This document shows, in pieces, positions 49,416 through 58,176 of a DNA stretch of 62,024 nucleotides. The stretch is from NCBI GenBank assembly GCA_902363045.1, contig CABIYX010000016.1, positions 1-62,024 of the forward strand, given 5' to 3'. The notes under the pieces were generated by a model, which did not search any database, was not told where the DNA came from, and saw nothing but the letters and a program-made list of their open reading frames with translations. Made by a program: the position numbers and the translations under genes. Within the stretch, counting starts at the first letter, position 1. Every line of letters begins with the position of its first letter. This stretch comes from Clostridiales bacterium. Lineage in GTDB: Bacteria; Bacillota; Clostridia; Oscillospirales; Oscillospiraceae.

Positions 49416-50225
49416 TCAGAGGCCAAAGCGGCCCAGCACCCACACCAGAAGGGCTACCGCCAGGAAAAAAGCCAGCACAGCCCAGTCACGGGCGGCATAG
49501 CGCAGCTGGCGCAGGCGGGTGCGGCCCTCGCCGCCGTGGTAGCAGCGGCACTCCATAGCCACGGCCAGCTCGTCAGCACGGCGGAAGGCGGAGATAAACA
49601 GGGGGACCAGCAGAGGGATGAGGGCTTTTGCCCGCTGGAGCAGGTTCCCGCTCTCAAAATCTGCCCCGCGGGCCCGCTGGGCGGACATGATCTTGTCCGT
49701 CTCCTCGATGAGAGTGGGGATGAAGCGCAGGGCGATGGACATCATCATGGACAGCTCATGGACGGGGACCTTGATCTTCTTCAGGGGCCCCAGCAGGGAT
49801 TCCAGCCCATCGGTGAGCAGGATGGGCGAGGTGGTATAGGTCAGCAGGAAGGTGCCCGCGATGAGCATCAGGATCCGAATGACCATAAAGAAGGCGTTGA
49901 CCACGCCCTCCATGGTGACTGTGAGGATCCAGAAATGGAACAGAACGTGCTCGCCCGGGGTGTAGAACAGGTTCAGCACCGCGGTGAAGATCAGGATGAA
50001 CACCACTGGCTTCATGCCCCGGAAGAGAGACTTCAGCGGGACATGGGAGAGGGCGATGGACAGGGCCAGCACACAGAACATGATGGCGTAGGTGAAGAAG
50101 TGCTTGGCCAGGAACAGGGCCACGATGTACAGCACCACGGCCAGGATCTTGGTCCTTGGGTCCAGCCGGTGGAGCAGGGAGTTCCCGGGGAAATACTGTC
50201 CCAGGGTGATGTCCTTCAGCGCCAT
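49416..50225 (-). CDS. ecfT: ECF transporter transmembrane protein EcfT
   Basis: A 269-aa membrane component of the energy-coupling factor module, linking the two ATPases to vitamin- or metal-specific S components. The opening KDITLGQYFPGNSLLHRLDPRTK is typical, and the coupling motifs ARG (RARGADFE) and CRCYHGGEGR are visible. It starts immediately after the ecfA2 stop. No S component is encoded nearby, as expected for a shared (group II) module. Confidence 0.95.
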   Translation of the reverse strand: MALKDITLGQYFPGNSLLHRLDPRTKILAVVLYIVALFLAKHFFTYAIMFCVLALSIALSHVPLKSLFRGMKPVVFILIFTAVLNLFYTPGEHVLFHFWILTVTMEGVVNAFFMVIRILMLIAGTFLLTYTTSPILLTDGLESLLGPLKKIKVPVHELSMMMSIALRFIPTLIEETDKIMSAQRARGADFESGNLLQRAKALIPLLVPLFISAFRRADELAVAMECRCYHGGEGRTRLRQLRYAARDWAVLAFFLAVALLVWVLGRFGL

Positions 50226-51086
50226 TCAGCCCACCCCCTTCAGCTTGGCCAGGACAGCCGCCTTGGCCTGTTCAATGGTGTATACAGACGGGCCGATGTC
50301 CACACCCATGGCCCGGAGACGGTTGAACACCCGGGTCATCTGGGGTACGCCCAGGCCCATGGCTTCCAGTTCCGGGCCGTGCTGGAACACCTCGCTGGGG
50401 GCGCCGTGGAAGGGGACGCGTCCGTCATTGACCACCACCAGGCGGTCTACTGTCCGGGCCACCTCCTCCATGGAGTGGGAGACCAGGATGATGGTGGCGT
50501 TGTGGGCCTGGTGATAGTCCCGGATGTTGCCCAGGATAGACTCCACCCCCACCGGGTCCAGGCCGGCGGTGGGCTCGTCCAGGATGAGCACCTTGGGCTC
50601 CATGGCGATGACGCCGGCGATGGCCACCCGGCGCTTCTGGCCGCCGGACAGCTCAAAGGGGGATTTCTCCAGCTGCTCATCCCGCAGGCCCACGAAGCGC
50701 GCGGCCTCCCGCACCCGGCGGTCCACCTCGGCCTCGTCCAGCCCCATGTTCTTGGGGCCGAAGGAGATGTCCTGATAGACGGTCTCCTCAAACAGCTGGT
50801 ACTCCGGGTACTGGAATACCAGCCCCACCTGGAACCGGGTCTGCCGGGTGTTTTTGGGATCGCTCCATATATCGGTCCCCTGGAAGAGGACCTGGCCGGA
50901 GGTGGGCTTGAGCAGTCCGTTGAGGTGCTGGATCAGGGTGGACTTGCCCGACCCGGTGTGTCCGATGATCCCCAGGTATTCGCCCTGATAGGCGGTAAAG
51001 TCCACATCCAGCAGGGCCCCGCGCTCAAAGGGGGTGCCGGCAGAGTAGATGTGGGAGAGCTTCTTTGTCTCAAGAATTGCTTCCAT
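50226..51086 (-). CDS. ecfA2: ECF transporter ATPase EcfA2
   Basis: A 286-aa ABC ATPase with Walker A GHTGSGKST, Q-loop VFQYPEYQLFEET, signature LSGGQKRR, Walker B VLILDEPTAGLDP, and H-loop SHSMEEV. The C-terminal extension is typical of EcfA proteins. The start is set at 51086 (MEAILETKKL). It is separated from ecfA1 by 190 bp of unexplained DNA, unlike the usual overlapping arrangement. Confidence 0.94.
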   Translation of the reverse strand: MEAILETKKLSHIYSAGTPFERGALLDVDFTAYQGEYLGIIGHTGSGKSTLIQHLNGLLKPTSGQVLFQGTDIWSDPKNTRQTRFQVGLVFQYPEYQLFEETVYQDISFGPKNMGLDEAEVDRRVREAARFVGLRDEQLEKSPFELSGGQKRRVAIAGVIAMEPKVLILDEPTAGLDPVGVESILGNIRDYHQAHNATIILVSHSMEEVARTVDRLVVVNDGRVPFHGAPSEVFQHGPELEAMGLGVPQMTRVFNRLRAMGVDIGPSVYTIEQAKAAVLAKLKGVG

Positions 51087-51275
51087 GCAGTGTGTTCCAT
51101 CCTTTGTGTAAAGTGGTGCACGCCTCCCGAAGAGGTCGCGCCCTCGTCCTCGCAGGCTCCATATCATTCACGCCCCCGCGTATGGGAACGCTCACTCATT
51201 TCGCTGCTCGTCCTCTCCCACACACGACCGCTTTGCTGGGTTGTGTGTGGGCAGGCCGCCTGCGGCGGCCGTTCC
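51087..51275. other. Unusual 190-bp spacer between ecfA1 and ecfA2
   Basis: These genes normally touch or overlap. The spacer holds an imperfect hairpin CCCACACACGACC/GGGTTGTGTGTGGG (about 51210-51243) and GGCCGCC/GGCGGCC pairs, and no ORF. It looks like an inserted intergenic repeat. Confidence 0.5.
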
Positions 51276-52121
51276 TCAAGCCAGCAGTTCCTTCAGCGCC
51301 TGCGCGCACTCCTCGTCGCTGAGGGCGTCCAGAGGAACATCCAGGCCTTCTTGGCGAAGTTCCCACAGCAGCTGGGTGGTCTCCGGGACCGTGAGGCCCA
51401 CAGCCTTCAGGCCCTCCACATCCTGGAAGATCTCCTTCGGCGCGCCGTCGGCGATGACCCGGCCCTTGGTCATGACCACCAGACGGTCGGCCTGAGCAGC
51501 CTCGTCCATGTGGTGGGTGATGAGGACCACAGTGACGCCCCGCTGGCGGTTGAGCTCCTTGATGGTGCGCAGAACGTCCGCCCGGCCGATGGGATCCAGC
51601 ATGGCGGTGGGCTCGTCCAGAACGATGCACCGGGGCTGCATGGCGATGACGCCGGCGATGGCGATGCGCTGCTTCTGACCGCCGGACAGCAGATGGGGGG
51701 CGTGCTCCCGGAACTCGTACATTCCAACGGCCTTCAGCGCGTCGTCCACCCGGAGGCGGATCTCCTCAGGAGGGACCCCCAGGTTCTCCGGAGCGAAGGC
51801 CACATCCTCTTCCACCACGTTGGCTACGATCTGGTTATCCGGGTTCTGGAACACCATGCCCACCGTACGGCGGATGGACAGGAGAAGCTCCTCGTCGGCG
51901 GTGTCCATCCCGTCCACATAGACCTTGCCCCCGGTGGGCAGGAGGATAGAGTTGAAGTGCTTGGCCAGGGTGGACTTGCCGCTGCCGTTGTGTCCCAGCA
52001 CTGCCACGAAGGAGCCCTCCTCAATGCTCAGAGAGACCCCGTCCAGCACGATGGGAGCCACGCCCTCGGCAGTGACATAGGAGAAGCGGACGTCCTCCGC
52101 GTTGATGATCGCGTCTTTCAT
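51276..52121 (-). CDS. ecfA1: ECF transporter ATPase EcfA1
   Basis: A 281-aa ABC ATPase with Walker [11 protein letters not shown]-loop [19 protein letters not shown], signature LSGGQKQR, Walker [14 protein letters not shown] and H-loop THHMDEA. The NPDNQ and [10 protein letters not shown] motifs are specific to EcfA1. It is first in the ecfA1-ecfA2-ecfT order. The upstream 130 bp is repeat DNA in which I see no clear promoter. Confidence 0.95.
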   Translation of the reverse strand: MKDAIINAEDVRFSYVTAEGVAPIVLDGVSLSIEEGSFVAVLGHNGSGKSTLAKHFNSILLPTGGKVYVDGMDTADEELLLSIRRTVGMVFQNPDNQIVANVVEEDVAFAPENLGVPPEEIRLRVDDALKAVGMYEFREHAPHLLSGGQKQRIAIAGVIAMQPRCIVLDEPTAMLDPIGRADVLRTIKELNRQRGVTVVLITHHMDEAAQADRLVVMTKGRVIADGAPKEIFQDVEGLKAVGLTVPETTQLLWELRQEGLDVPLDALSDEECAQALKELLA

Positions 52122-52140
52122 AACAAAACCACCTTTGAGG

Positions 52141-52256
52141 GAGTTAGGAATTAGGAATTAGGAGTTAGGAATTAAGAATTAGAAATTGGGAACTGGAAAC
52201 TGGCGATGGGGCGCAGCGGCGGAACGCCGCAATTCCTAATTTCTCATTCCTAATTG
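52141..52256. repeat. MITE-like repeat with TTAGGAATTA motifs
   Basis: The left part has GAGTTAGGAATTAGGAATTA-type words; the right part (52231-52256) carries the inverse ATTCCTAATT twice, and a GCGGCG-GAA-CGCCGC hairpin lies between. The same motif family makes the tandem repeat at 40540-40608. Confidence 0.75.
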
Positions 52257-53116
52257 GAAGAAGTCCACCGTCCGGTCGCGCCGCAGGGGAGGACCAGCCC
52301 GCTCTGCGTGACAGGGAGGCCCAGCTCATCGCTGACGGTGTGGCCGCCGAACTTTTTAGAGATCAGCGTTTCGAGGATATAGGTGAGCACGGAGGGGGCC
52401 AGTCCGGTGGTATAGGAGTTGAGGACGATGAAGAGAGGGTCGTCAGACAGCACCCCGGATACCAGCTCCACGAAGGGGTACAGGTTTTCCTCCAGCCGCC
52501 ACACCTCGCCGGAGGGACCGCGGCCATAGCTGGGGGGATCCATGATGATAGCGTCGTACCTCCGGCCGCGGCGGATCTCCCGCTCCACAAATTTGGCGCA
52601 GTCATCCACGATCCAGCGGATGGGGGCGTCCTCCAGATGGGAGGAGCGGGCGTTTTCCCTGGCCCAGGACACCATACCCCGGGCGGCGTCCACATGGCAG
52701 ACGCTGGCTCCGGCGGCGGCGCAGGCCACAGTGGCCCCGCCGGTGTAGGCGAACAGGTTCAGCACGGAGATGGGCCGGCCGGCCCGGCGGATCTGCTCCT
52801 GGGCGAAGTCCCAGTTGGCCGCCTGCTCGGGAAACAGTCCGGTGTGCTTGAAGTTCATGGGCTTGATGTTGAAGGTGAGGCTGCCATAGGACACCGTCCA
52901 GCGCTCCGGCATGGATTTGTTCTGCCACTGCCCGCCGCCGGTGGAGGAGCGGGCGTACCGGCCCGCGTTCTGCTTCCATCCCCGGTGGGTGCGGGGCGTA
53001 TTCCAGATGGCCTGGGGATCGGGCCGGACCAGCAACTGGCCGCCCCAGCGCTCCAGCTTCTCTCCCCGGCCGCAGTCGATGAGTTCATAGTCTTTCCATT
53101 GGTCGGAACGCCACAT
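52250..53116 (-). CDS. Class I SAM-dependent rRNA cytosine methyltransferase (RlmI/RlmK-like)
   Basis: A 288-aa methyltransferase. SAM-binding motif I is VLNLFAYTGGATVACAAAGA, with HVDAA, and the catalytic-region motif is IIMDPPSYGRG. It lacks the N-terminal PUA domain of E. coli RlmI, as do many Firmicutes homologues, so target specificity is uncertain. The start is placed at 53116, about 10 nt after AGGAGAGG; a GTG at 53125 abuts the site. The TAG stop is supplied by the repeat at 52141-52256. Confidence 0.87.
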   Translation of the reverse strand: MWRSDQWKDYELIDCGRGEKLERWGGQLLVRPDPQAIWNTPRTHRGWKQNAGRYARSSTGGGQWQNKSMPERWTVSYGSLTFNIKPMNFKHTGLFPEQAANWDFAQEQIRRAGRPISVLNLFAYTGGATVACAAAGASVCHVDAARGMVSWARENARSSHLEDAPIRWIVDDCAKFVEREIRRGRRYDAIIMDPPSYGRGPSGEVWRLEENLYPFVELVSGVLSDDPLFIVLNSYTTGLAPSVLTYILETLISKKFGGHTVSDELGLPVTQSGLVLPCGATGRWTSSN

Positions 53117-53156
53117 ATTGGCCACACCTCTCCTGTCATACGAATTAAACTCATAT

Positions 53157-53185
53157 AGTATATCATTTCAGCGGTGGACCGTCAA
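53157..53185 (-). promoter_or_regulatory. Promoter of the methyltransferase gene
   Basis: Minus strand: TTGACG (53180-53185), 17-bp spacer ending TGA, TATACT (53157-53162). Confidence 0.8.
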
Positions 53186-53382
53186 TCATTTGACGGACAT
53201 CTATCAGATACTCCAAAATCGCCGGAATGATTCGGCATATCAGGGACGAAAAATGGACCCCTTCCTGGGATACAAGGAAGGGATCCGGGGACAGTCGAAA
53301 AAGGGCGGCCGCGGAGAACCGCATGGATATATGCATAAAGGATGGAAGAAAAAACCATACTGACCGGGAGGAAGGTGATACA

Positions 53383-54024
53383 ATGCGAATCCCAGAGCAT
53401 ATCGGGATCATCCCGGATGGAAACAGGCGCTGGGCCAAGCAGGCGGGGCTTGCCAAAGAGGCGGGCTATGCCTACGGGCTGACGCCGGGGCTGGAGCTGC
53501 TCCGGCTGGCGCGGGACGCGGGAGTCCGGGAGATCACATATTATGGCTTTACCACCGACAACTGCGGACGGCCCCCGGAACAGGTCCGGGCCTTTTCCGC
53601 CGCCTGCGTTCAGGCCGTGGAGCAGATCACATCGGAGCCGGTGTCTCTTCTGGTGGTGGGGGACCGGGATTCCCCTGTGTTTCCCCGGGCGCTTTTGCCA
53701 TACGGGGAGCGAAGGGATCTCAACGGCGGTGGACTGCGGGTGAATTTTCTGGTGAATTACGGCTGGGAGTGGGACCTGGCCGGCCTCCGGGCCCCCGGCG
53801 GGAGCCGCGGGAGGATCTGCGGCCAGCTGCGCTCCCACGACGTCTCACGGGTGGACCTGGTGATCCGGTGGGGCGGGATGCGGCGGCTGTCCGGCTTCCT
53901 GCCGGTCCAGTCGGTCTACGCGGACTTTTTTGTGGTGGACCGCCTCTGGCCCGACTTTCAGCCGGAGGACTTTGAACAGGCCCTCCGGTGGTATCAGAAA
54001 CAGGACGTGACCCGGGGCGGCTAA
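53383..54024 (+). CDS. Short cis-prenyltransferase (UppS) paralogue
   Basis: A 213-aa member of the undecaprenyl diphosphate synthase family. The active-site Asp is D12 in PDGNRRWAK, and the family pattern continues with YYGFTTDNCGRPPEQV and VDLVIRWGG...RLSGFLPVQ and ADFFVVDRLWPDF. It is about 30 residues shorter than normal. The conserved Glu of the RTGGEQR motif, which helps bind Mg-diphosphate, is replaced by Met (WGGMRR). A second, canonical uppS probably exists elsewhere. It may make a different chain length or be non-catalytic. RBS is GGGAGGAAGG, before ATG 53383. Confidence 0.82.
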   Translation: MRIPEHIGIIPDGNRRWAKQAGLAKEAGYAYGLTPGLELLRLARDAGVREITYYGFTTDNCGRPPEQVRAFSAACVQAVEQITSEPVSLLVVGDRDSPVFPRALLPYGERRDLNGGGLRVNFLVNYGWEWDLAGLRAPGGSRGRICGQLRSHDVSRVDLVIRWGGMRRLSGFLPVQSVYADFFVVDRLWPDFQPEDFEQALRWYQKQDVTRGG

Positions 54025-54041
54025 CGGCCTGCCGGGGGCTG

Positions 54042-55400
54042 TCAGCCGTCTGTGACGGCGTGGAGGAAGTAGGTGACGGCCAGCAGATCGGCGCATCCGC
54101 CGGGGGAGAGGTTTCTGCGGATCATCTCCCGGTCCAGGGCCTCCACCGCCTCCAGAGCGGGGAGAAGGCCCTGGGCCAGCAGCCCAGCCGCCTGAGCCGC
54201 GGCCCAGCGCTGGCCCTCCGGCCCGCCCCGGGCGATGAGGTTGGTATCTACCGTCCGGGCCATCAGGGCCAGGAGGACGGATACGCCGGCCCGCTCCATG
54301 CTGACGCCACGCTCCAGCAGGGCGCGGAGGGTGGGCAGGCCGGTCAGCAGGACGGAGGGGAAGCCGCCGGCCACCTCGCCCCGGATGCCACGCAGGCCGG
54401 TCTCCAGATACAGACGGGCCCCGAAGGTGCGGGCGGTTTCCGGGGTGAGGGCGGAGAAGGCGTCCTCCACCGCCCCGGCGGACATCCGGGCGCACTCCTC
54501 CAGAAGGCGCGCGGCGTCCCGGCAGGGCCCCTCCGGCCGCCACAGGCGGCCGGAGGCTCCGAGCAGGCAGCCCATGGAGAAGATCATTCCCTTGTGGGTG
54601 TTGACGCCTCGGGTGGCCTGGAGCATGGCCCGTTCCGCCTCCGCCCCGGCCTCCCGCAGGCGGAGAAACGTCTCCTCCGGGAGGAGGGCGGCAGTCTCCT
54701 GACCGATGGAGACCGCCTGACGCCAATAGGGGAGCAGGGCGGCGGTGCTGTCCAGGAAGGTGAACAGGTCCATGTCGCGATGGCTGCCGCAGTTGGCGCG
54801 GTCCACCAGCCCGGGCTTGGGGGTGGTGCACACCTCATACATCAGGGCGCGGGCGGCCTGTCCGGCCAGAGCGTCCCGGTCCTGCCGGGCAAAAAAGTCC
54901 CGCAGGATGGCCCCTGTCCTCTGCCGCAGCTCCTCCACGGTGTGGAGCCGGCGGGAGGCGCAGCCCTTTCCCACTCTGCCGCAGACCAGACAGCGCCGGG
55001 GGGACAGGCCCAGATCCTCCCGGCTCCACCCGCCCCGCTCCGGGTCCAGCACATCCAGATCAAACAGCCGGCCCAGAGGATCCCGGTCCTCAATGGCGGC
55101 ACACAGCTCCTTGATTTGCCGCCCGGAGCCCCGGACGGCCCACAGGGCCTCACAGCCCGTGGGGCGGTCGATCTCCTCCCGGGAGAGGGTGCTCAGACCG
55201 GCGGTTTCCAGGGCGGCGTCCAGGCGGAGCAGCCCCTCCCGGAAGGCCCGCCGGATCGTTGGTCCGTTTTTTACCGGCCCCGGGATGTTCATGGTGAAGG
55301 AGACCACCGGACAGCCCAGACTGTCCAGGATCTCCCGCTGGCGGCTGGCCCTGGCCTCCCTGGCCTCCAGCATCTCCAGTAATGTGACCTCCTGCTCCAT
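54042..55400 (-). CDS. citXG: CitXG fusion: apo-citrate lyase transferase plus triphosphoribosyl-dephospho-CoA synthase
   Basis: A 452-aa bifunctional protein. Residues 1-165 match CitX, which attaches the 2'-(5''-triphosphoribosyl)-3'-dephospho-CoA group to CitD (GCPVVSFTMNIPGPVK, GRLFDLDVL, RRCLVCG). Residues 170-452 match CitG, which builds that group from dephospho-CoA and ATP (ALMYEVCTTPKPGLVDRANCGSH, THKGMIFSMG). The same fusion is known in Haemophilus. The start is set at 55400, with an AGGAGG site 11 nt upstream. It is last in the citrate lyase operon. Confidence 0.93.
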   Translation of the reverse strand: MEQEVTLLEMLEAREARASRQREILDSLGCPVVSFTMNIPGPVKNGPTIRRAFREGLLRLDAALETAGLSTLSREEIDRPTGCEALWAVRGSGRQIKELCAAIEDRDPLGRLFDLDVLDPERGGWSREDLGLSPRRCLVCGRVGKGCASRRLHTVEELRQRTGAILRDFFARQDRDALAGQAARALMYEVCTTPKPGLVDRANCGSHRDMDLFTFLDSTAALLPYWRQAVSIGQETAALLPEETFLRLREAGAEAERAMLQATRGVNTHKGMIFSMGCLLGASGRLWRPEGPCRDAARLLEECARMSAGAVEDAFSALTPETARTFGARLYLETGLRGIRGEVAGGFPSVLLTGLPTLRALLERGVSMERAGVSVLLALMARTVDTNLIARGGPEGQRWAAAQAAGLLAQGLLPALEAVEALDREMIRRNLSPGGCADLLAVTYFLHAVTDG

Positions 55401-55425
55401 GGCGTGAGGCACCTCCTGTTCTGGT

Positions 55426-56469
55426 TCAATAGTGGATCACATCTGCCTCCCGCTGGATCGCGGCGCGGACGGACGCCCCCCGGGGGCCGGTGAAAAAGTC
55501 ATAGGTGCTTGGGGGGACCCAGTCCCGGATGCGGTCCAGCTGGCCGTCGTGGATGGCCTGGCGCACCGCGCTGGCGCTGACGGCGGCCCCATCCCGGGTC
55601 AGGCGGGGGATCTCAACACACTGGATCCCGGCCTCGGGCAGCTTTTGGCCCATGACCTCGTTGTAGAGACGGGTCACATGGCTGGCGCGCTCCTCGCCCA
55701 CATAGCGCCTTTGGATCCCCAGCCGCTGGGCGATCTGACAGAAGATCCGCAGGTCCAGCTCCGCCTGGGTCCGGATGACGGCGTCCGAGTCCTTCAGAAA
55801 ATAGCTGGGGAAGGTGGCGGAGCTGATGAGATAGGGGCCGGTGGCGTGGCAGAACACGTTGGGCAGATCCTGAACGCCCTGCTCCACCAGCTCCCGCCGG
55901 ACGGCGGAGGGGATGGGGCCTGACTCCTCGGAGAGGACGAAGAGGTGGACGACATCGTTCTCACGGGCCGCACGCTCCACCAGATGCCGGTGCCCCAGGG
56001 TGAAGGGATTGGCGTTCATCACGATCCCGGCGGCGGACTGCCCCGCCTGGGGCCTGGGGGCCAGGGCGGCGCAGTACCGCTCAAAGCCGCCCCGCCGGTT
56101 CTCCATGAACACCAGGGAGCCGGGTACGCGGGCGATCTCATAAAAGCCCAGGTCGGACAGGTATTGGGCGCTGTCCGGCTTGGTATAGAGAAACAGGTGG
56201 GTGCTGCCCCGGGCCAGCTGCACCTCCACCAGGTGGCTGACGATCTGATTGAGCAGTCCCTCCCCCCGGTGGCTGCCGGAGACGGCCAGACAGCGGATGG
56301 TGCTGCCAAAGCAGCTCCCGGTGGCGATCAGCTCCCAGTCATCGTCAAAGATGCCGCAGGTATAGTCCAAATTCCCATCCCGGCGGATGCCCTCCCGCTC
56401 CAGCAGAGCGTCTACCTGAAGGCGGCCCCGGCGGTCGGAGCCCGGGATCTCGGTGAGCGTATTTGACAT
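55426..56469 (-). CDS. citC: [Citrate (pro-3S)-lyase] ligase CitC
   Basis: A 347-aa enzyme that acetylates the thiol of the citrate lyase prosthetic group, activating the complex. The N-terminal third is a GNAT-like domain (AVSGSHRGEGLLNQIVSHL). The C-terminal part is a nucleotidyltransferase with VMNANPFTLGHRHLVE and SASAVRQAI. Length and motifs are typical. It lies between citF and citXG, 25 bp upstream of the latter. Confidence 0.95.
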   Translation of the reverse strand: MSNTLTEIPGSDRRGRLQVDALLEREGIRRDGNLDYTCGIFDDDWELIATGSCFGSTIRCLAVSGSHRGEGLLNQIVSHLVEVQLARGSTHLFLYTKPDSAQYLSDLGFYEIARVPGSLVFMENRRGGFERYCAALAPRPQAGQSAAGIVMNANPFTLGHRHLVERAARENDVVHLFVLSEESGPIPSAVRRELVEQGVQDLPNVFCHATGPYLISSATFPSYFLKDSDAVIRTQAELDLRIFCQIAQRLGIQRRYVGEERASHVTRLYNEVMGQKLPEAGIQCVEIPRLTRDGAAVSASAVRQAIHDGQLDRIRDWVPPSTYDFFTGPRGASVRAAIQREADVIHY

Positions 56470-56530
56470 GGTGTGACACCATCCTTTCGGCCATCATAAC
56501 ACAAGTGAGGGAAAAAGCCCAGAGATATGG

Positions 56531-56567
56531 CTTGCCCGGCAGGAAAGAGGTGTCCCTGCCGGGCGAG
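56531..56567 (-). other. Intercistronic hairpin between citF and citC
   Basis: A 13-bp stem with one wobble (56531-56543 with 56555-56567) and no T-run. It could stabilise the citDEF message, raising subunits over the accessory enzymes. Confidence 0.5.
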
Positions 56568-56616
56568 GTATACAAGGATCGAATGAATCGGGACAGAAGG
56601 CCGGAGGGCGGGGCGC

Positions 56617-58176
56617 TTACTCAAGCACCAGGGGCTTGATCTTGCGCACCACGTCCAGGATGGTGCCGTCCCGGGCCTCCAGAACCGCCACAACCTGATC
56701 TTCCCACTCCAGGCTGTCCGGGCGGCCCACCAGGGAGTAGGCCTTCTCCTTCAGGCTCTCGATGGATACATGGGGGATGCCCGCCTCATCCAGGCAGGCG
56801 ATCAGGTCGGGCCGCAGGGGATTGACGGCAATGCCGTAGTCGGTGACCACCACATCCACACAGTCGCCGGGGGTGGTGACAGTGACCACCTGCTCGCAGA
56901 CGGTGGCCATTCGGCCGCGGGTGAGGGGGGTGACGATGATGCAGCACTTGCTGCCCGCCGCCGTGTCCGGATGTCCGCCGGGCGCGCCTCTCAGAACGCC
57001 GTCCGAGCCGGTGAGCACGTTGACGTTAAAGCTGGTGTCCACCTCCAGGGCGGCCAGCACCACAAAGTCCAGCTTGTTGACGAAAGCCCCCTTGTTGGCG
57101 GGGTTGGCGTACTGGCTGGCGCTCATCTCAAAGTGGTTGGGGGTCTGGTGGATGGAGTTCACCGCGTCCAGGTCGAAGTCCTGCACGTCGATGACCTTGC
57201 CCACCTTGCCCTTTTTCAGCAGCTCCACCATGGGGCCGCAGATGCCGCCGATGGCCCAGCCCATTTTGATGTTCCGCTCATCCATATACTGCTCCAGGAA
57301 CAGGTTGGCCGCCAGCGAGGGGCCGCCCACGCCGGTCTGGAAGGAGAAGCCGTCCTTGAAGTACGGGGTGGAGGCGATGACCTTGGCCACATTCTCCGCC
57401 ATCATCAGGTCCCGGGGGTTCTGGCTGATGCGGGCGGCGGAGGAGGCGATCTTTTTCGGGTTTCCGATAGAATCCACCACAACCACGGCGTCCACGTCGA
57501 TGGCCTCCACACTGGCCGGGAAGTTGGGAAAGTCCACCAGGCAGTCAGTGACCACCACCACATGGTCGGCGTATTTGGCGTCAGTCATAGCATAGCCCAG
57601 GCTGCCGCAGCTGCTCTTGCCGCCGATCCCCCGGCAGTTGCCCACACAGTCGCTGGTGGGGGCGGCCACGAAGGCGATGTCGATGTGGACCTCTCCAGCC
57701 TCGATGGCCCGGGGGCGGCCGCCGTGGCTGCGGATGACGGCGGGGGTCCTGAGCTTACCCGCGGACACCACCTCGCCCATTCTGCCACGGATTCCGGAGG
57801 TCTGGATCCCCACCACCTTGCCCTGCTCGATGTAGTCGGCGATGGGGTCGTGGGCGGAGCCCAGGCTGGTGGCCGCAATGGTCAGCTCCTCCAGCCCCAG
57901 CTCCTCAATGGCGGCCTTCATCACCATGTTGACCACATAGTCCCCGTCCCGGAGGTGGTGATGGAAGCTGAAGGTCATGCCGCTCCGGGCGCCGCACTGG
58001 CGCAGGGCCTGTGCCAGGCTGTCCACCAGCTTGCTCTCCTGGGGCTTTTCATACCGCCGGGTGCGGGGAGAGGCCTTCTGGACGTACTTGCCGTCCATAT
58101 AGTTTTTGCCCTGATAGACCTCCCGGCCGCCGGTCAGGAGGAACTCCGGGATCTCACGTCCTACTGCGTTTTTCAT
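56617..58176 (-). CDS. citF: Citrate lyase alpha subunit CitF
   Basis: A 519-aa citrate:acetyl-ACP transferase subunit, exchanging acetyl for citryl on CitD. It has the CoA-transferase-like fold with family stretches GGREVYQGKNY, FSFHHHLRDGDYVVN, IADYIEQGKVVGIQTSG and GGHPDTAAGSKC. Its start overlaps the citE stop by 3 nt. Length matches Klebsiella and Clostridium CitF. Confidence 0.96.
   Translation of the reverse strand: MKNAVGREIPEFLLTGGREVYQGKNYMDGKYVQKASPRTRRYEKPQESKLVDSLAQALRQCGARSGMTFSFHHHLRDGDYVVNMVMKAAIEELGLEELTIAATSLGSAHDPIADYIEQGKVVGIQTSGIRGRMGEVVSAGKLRTPAVIRSHGGRPRAIEAGEVHIDIAFVAAPTSDCVGNCRGIGGKSSCGSLGYAMTDAKYADHVVVVTDCLVDFPNFPASVEAIDVDAVVVVDSIGNPKKIASSAARISQNPRDLMMAENVAKVIASTPYFKDGFSFQTGVGGPSLAANLFLEQYMDERNIKMGWAIGGICGPMVELLKKGKVGKVIDVQDFDLDAVNSIHQTPNHFEMSASQYANPANKGAFVNKLDFVVLAALEVDTSFNVNVLTGSDGVLRGAPGGHPDTAAGSKCCIIVTPLTRGRMATVCEQVVTVTTPGDCVDVVVTDYGIAVNPLRPDLIACLDEAGIPHVSIESLKEKAYSLVGRPDSLEWEDQVVAVLEARDGTILDVVRKIKPLVLE

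Noticed and set aside
49371..52154. Very long open frame (over 900 codons) on the plus strand
   Set aside because: It is antisense to the ecf operon, where high GC creates long shadow frames; it has Gln/His/Gly-rich translation and no family pattern.
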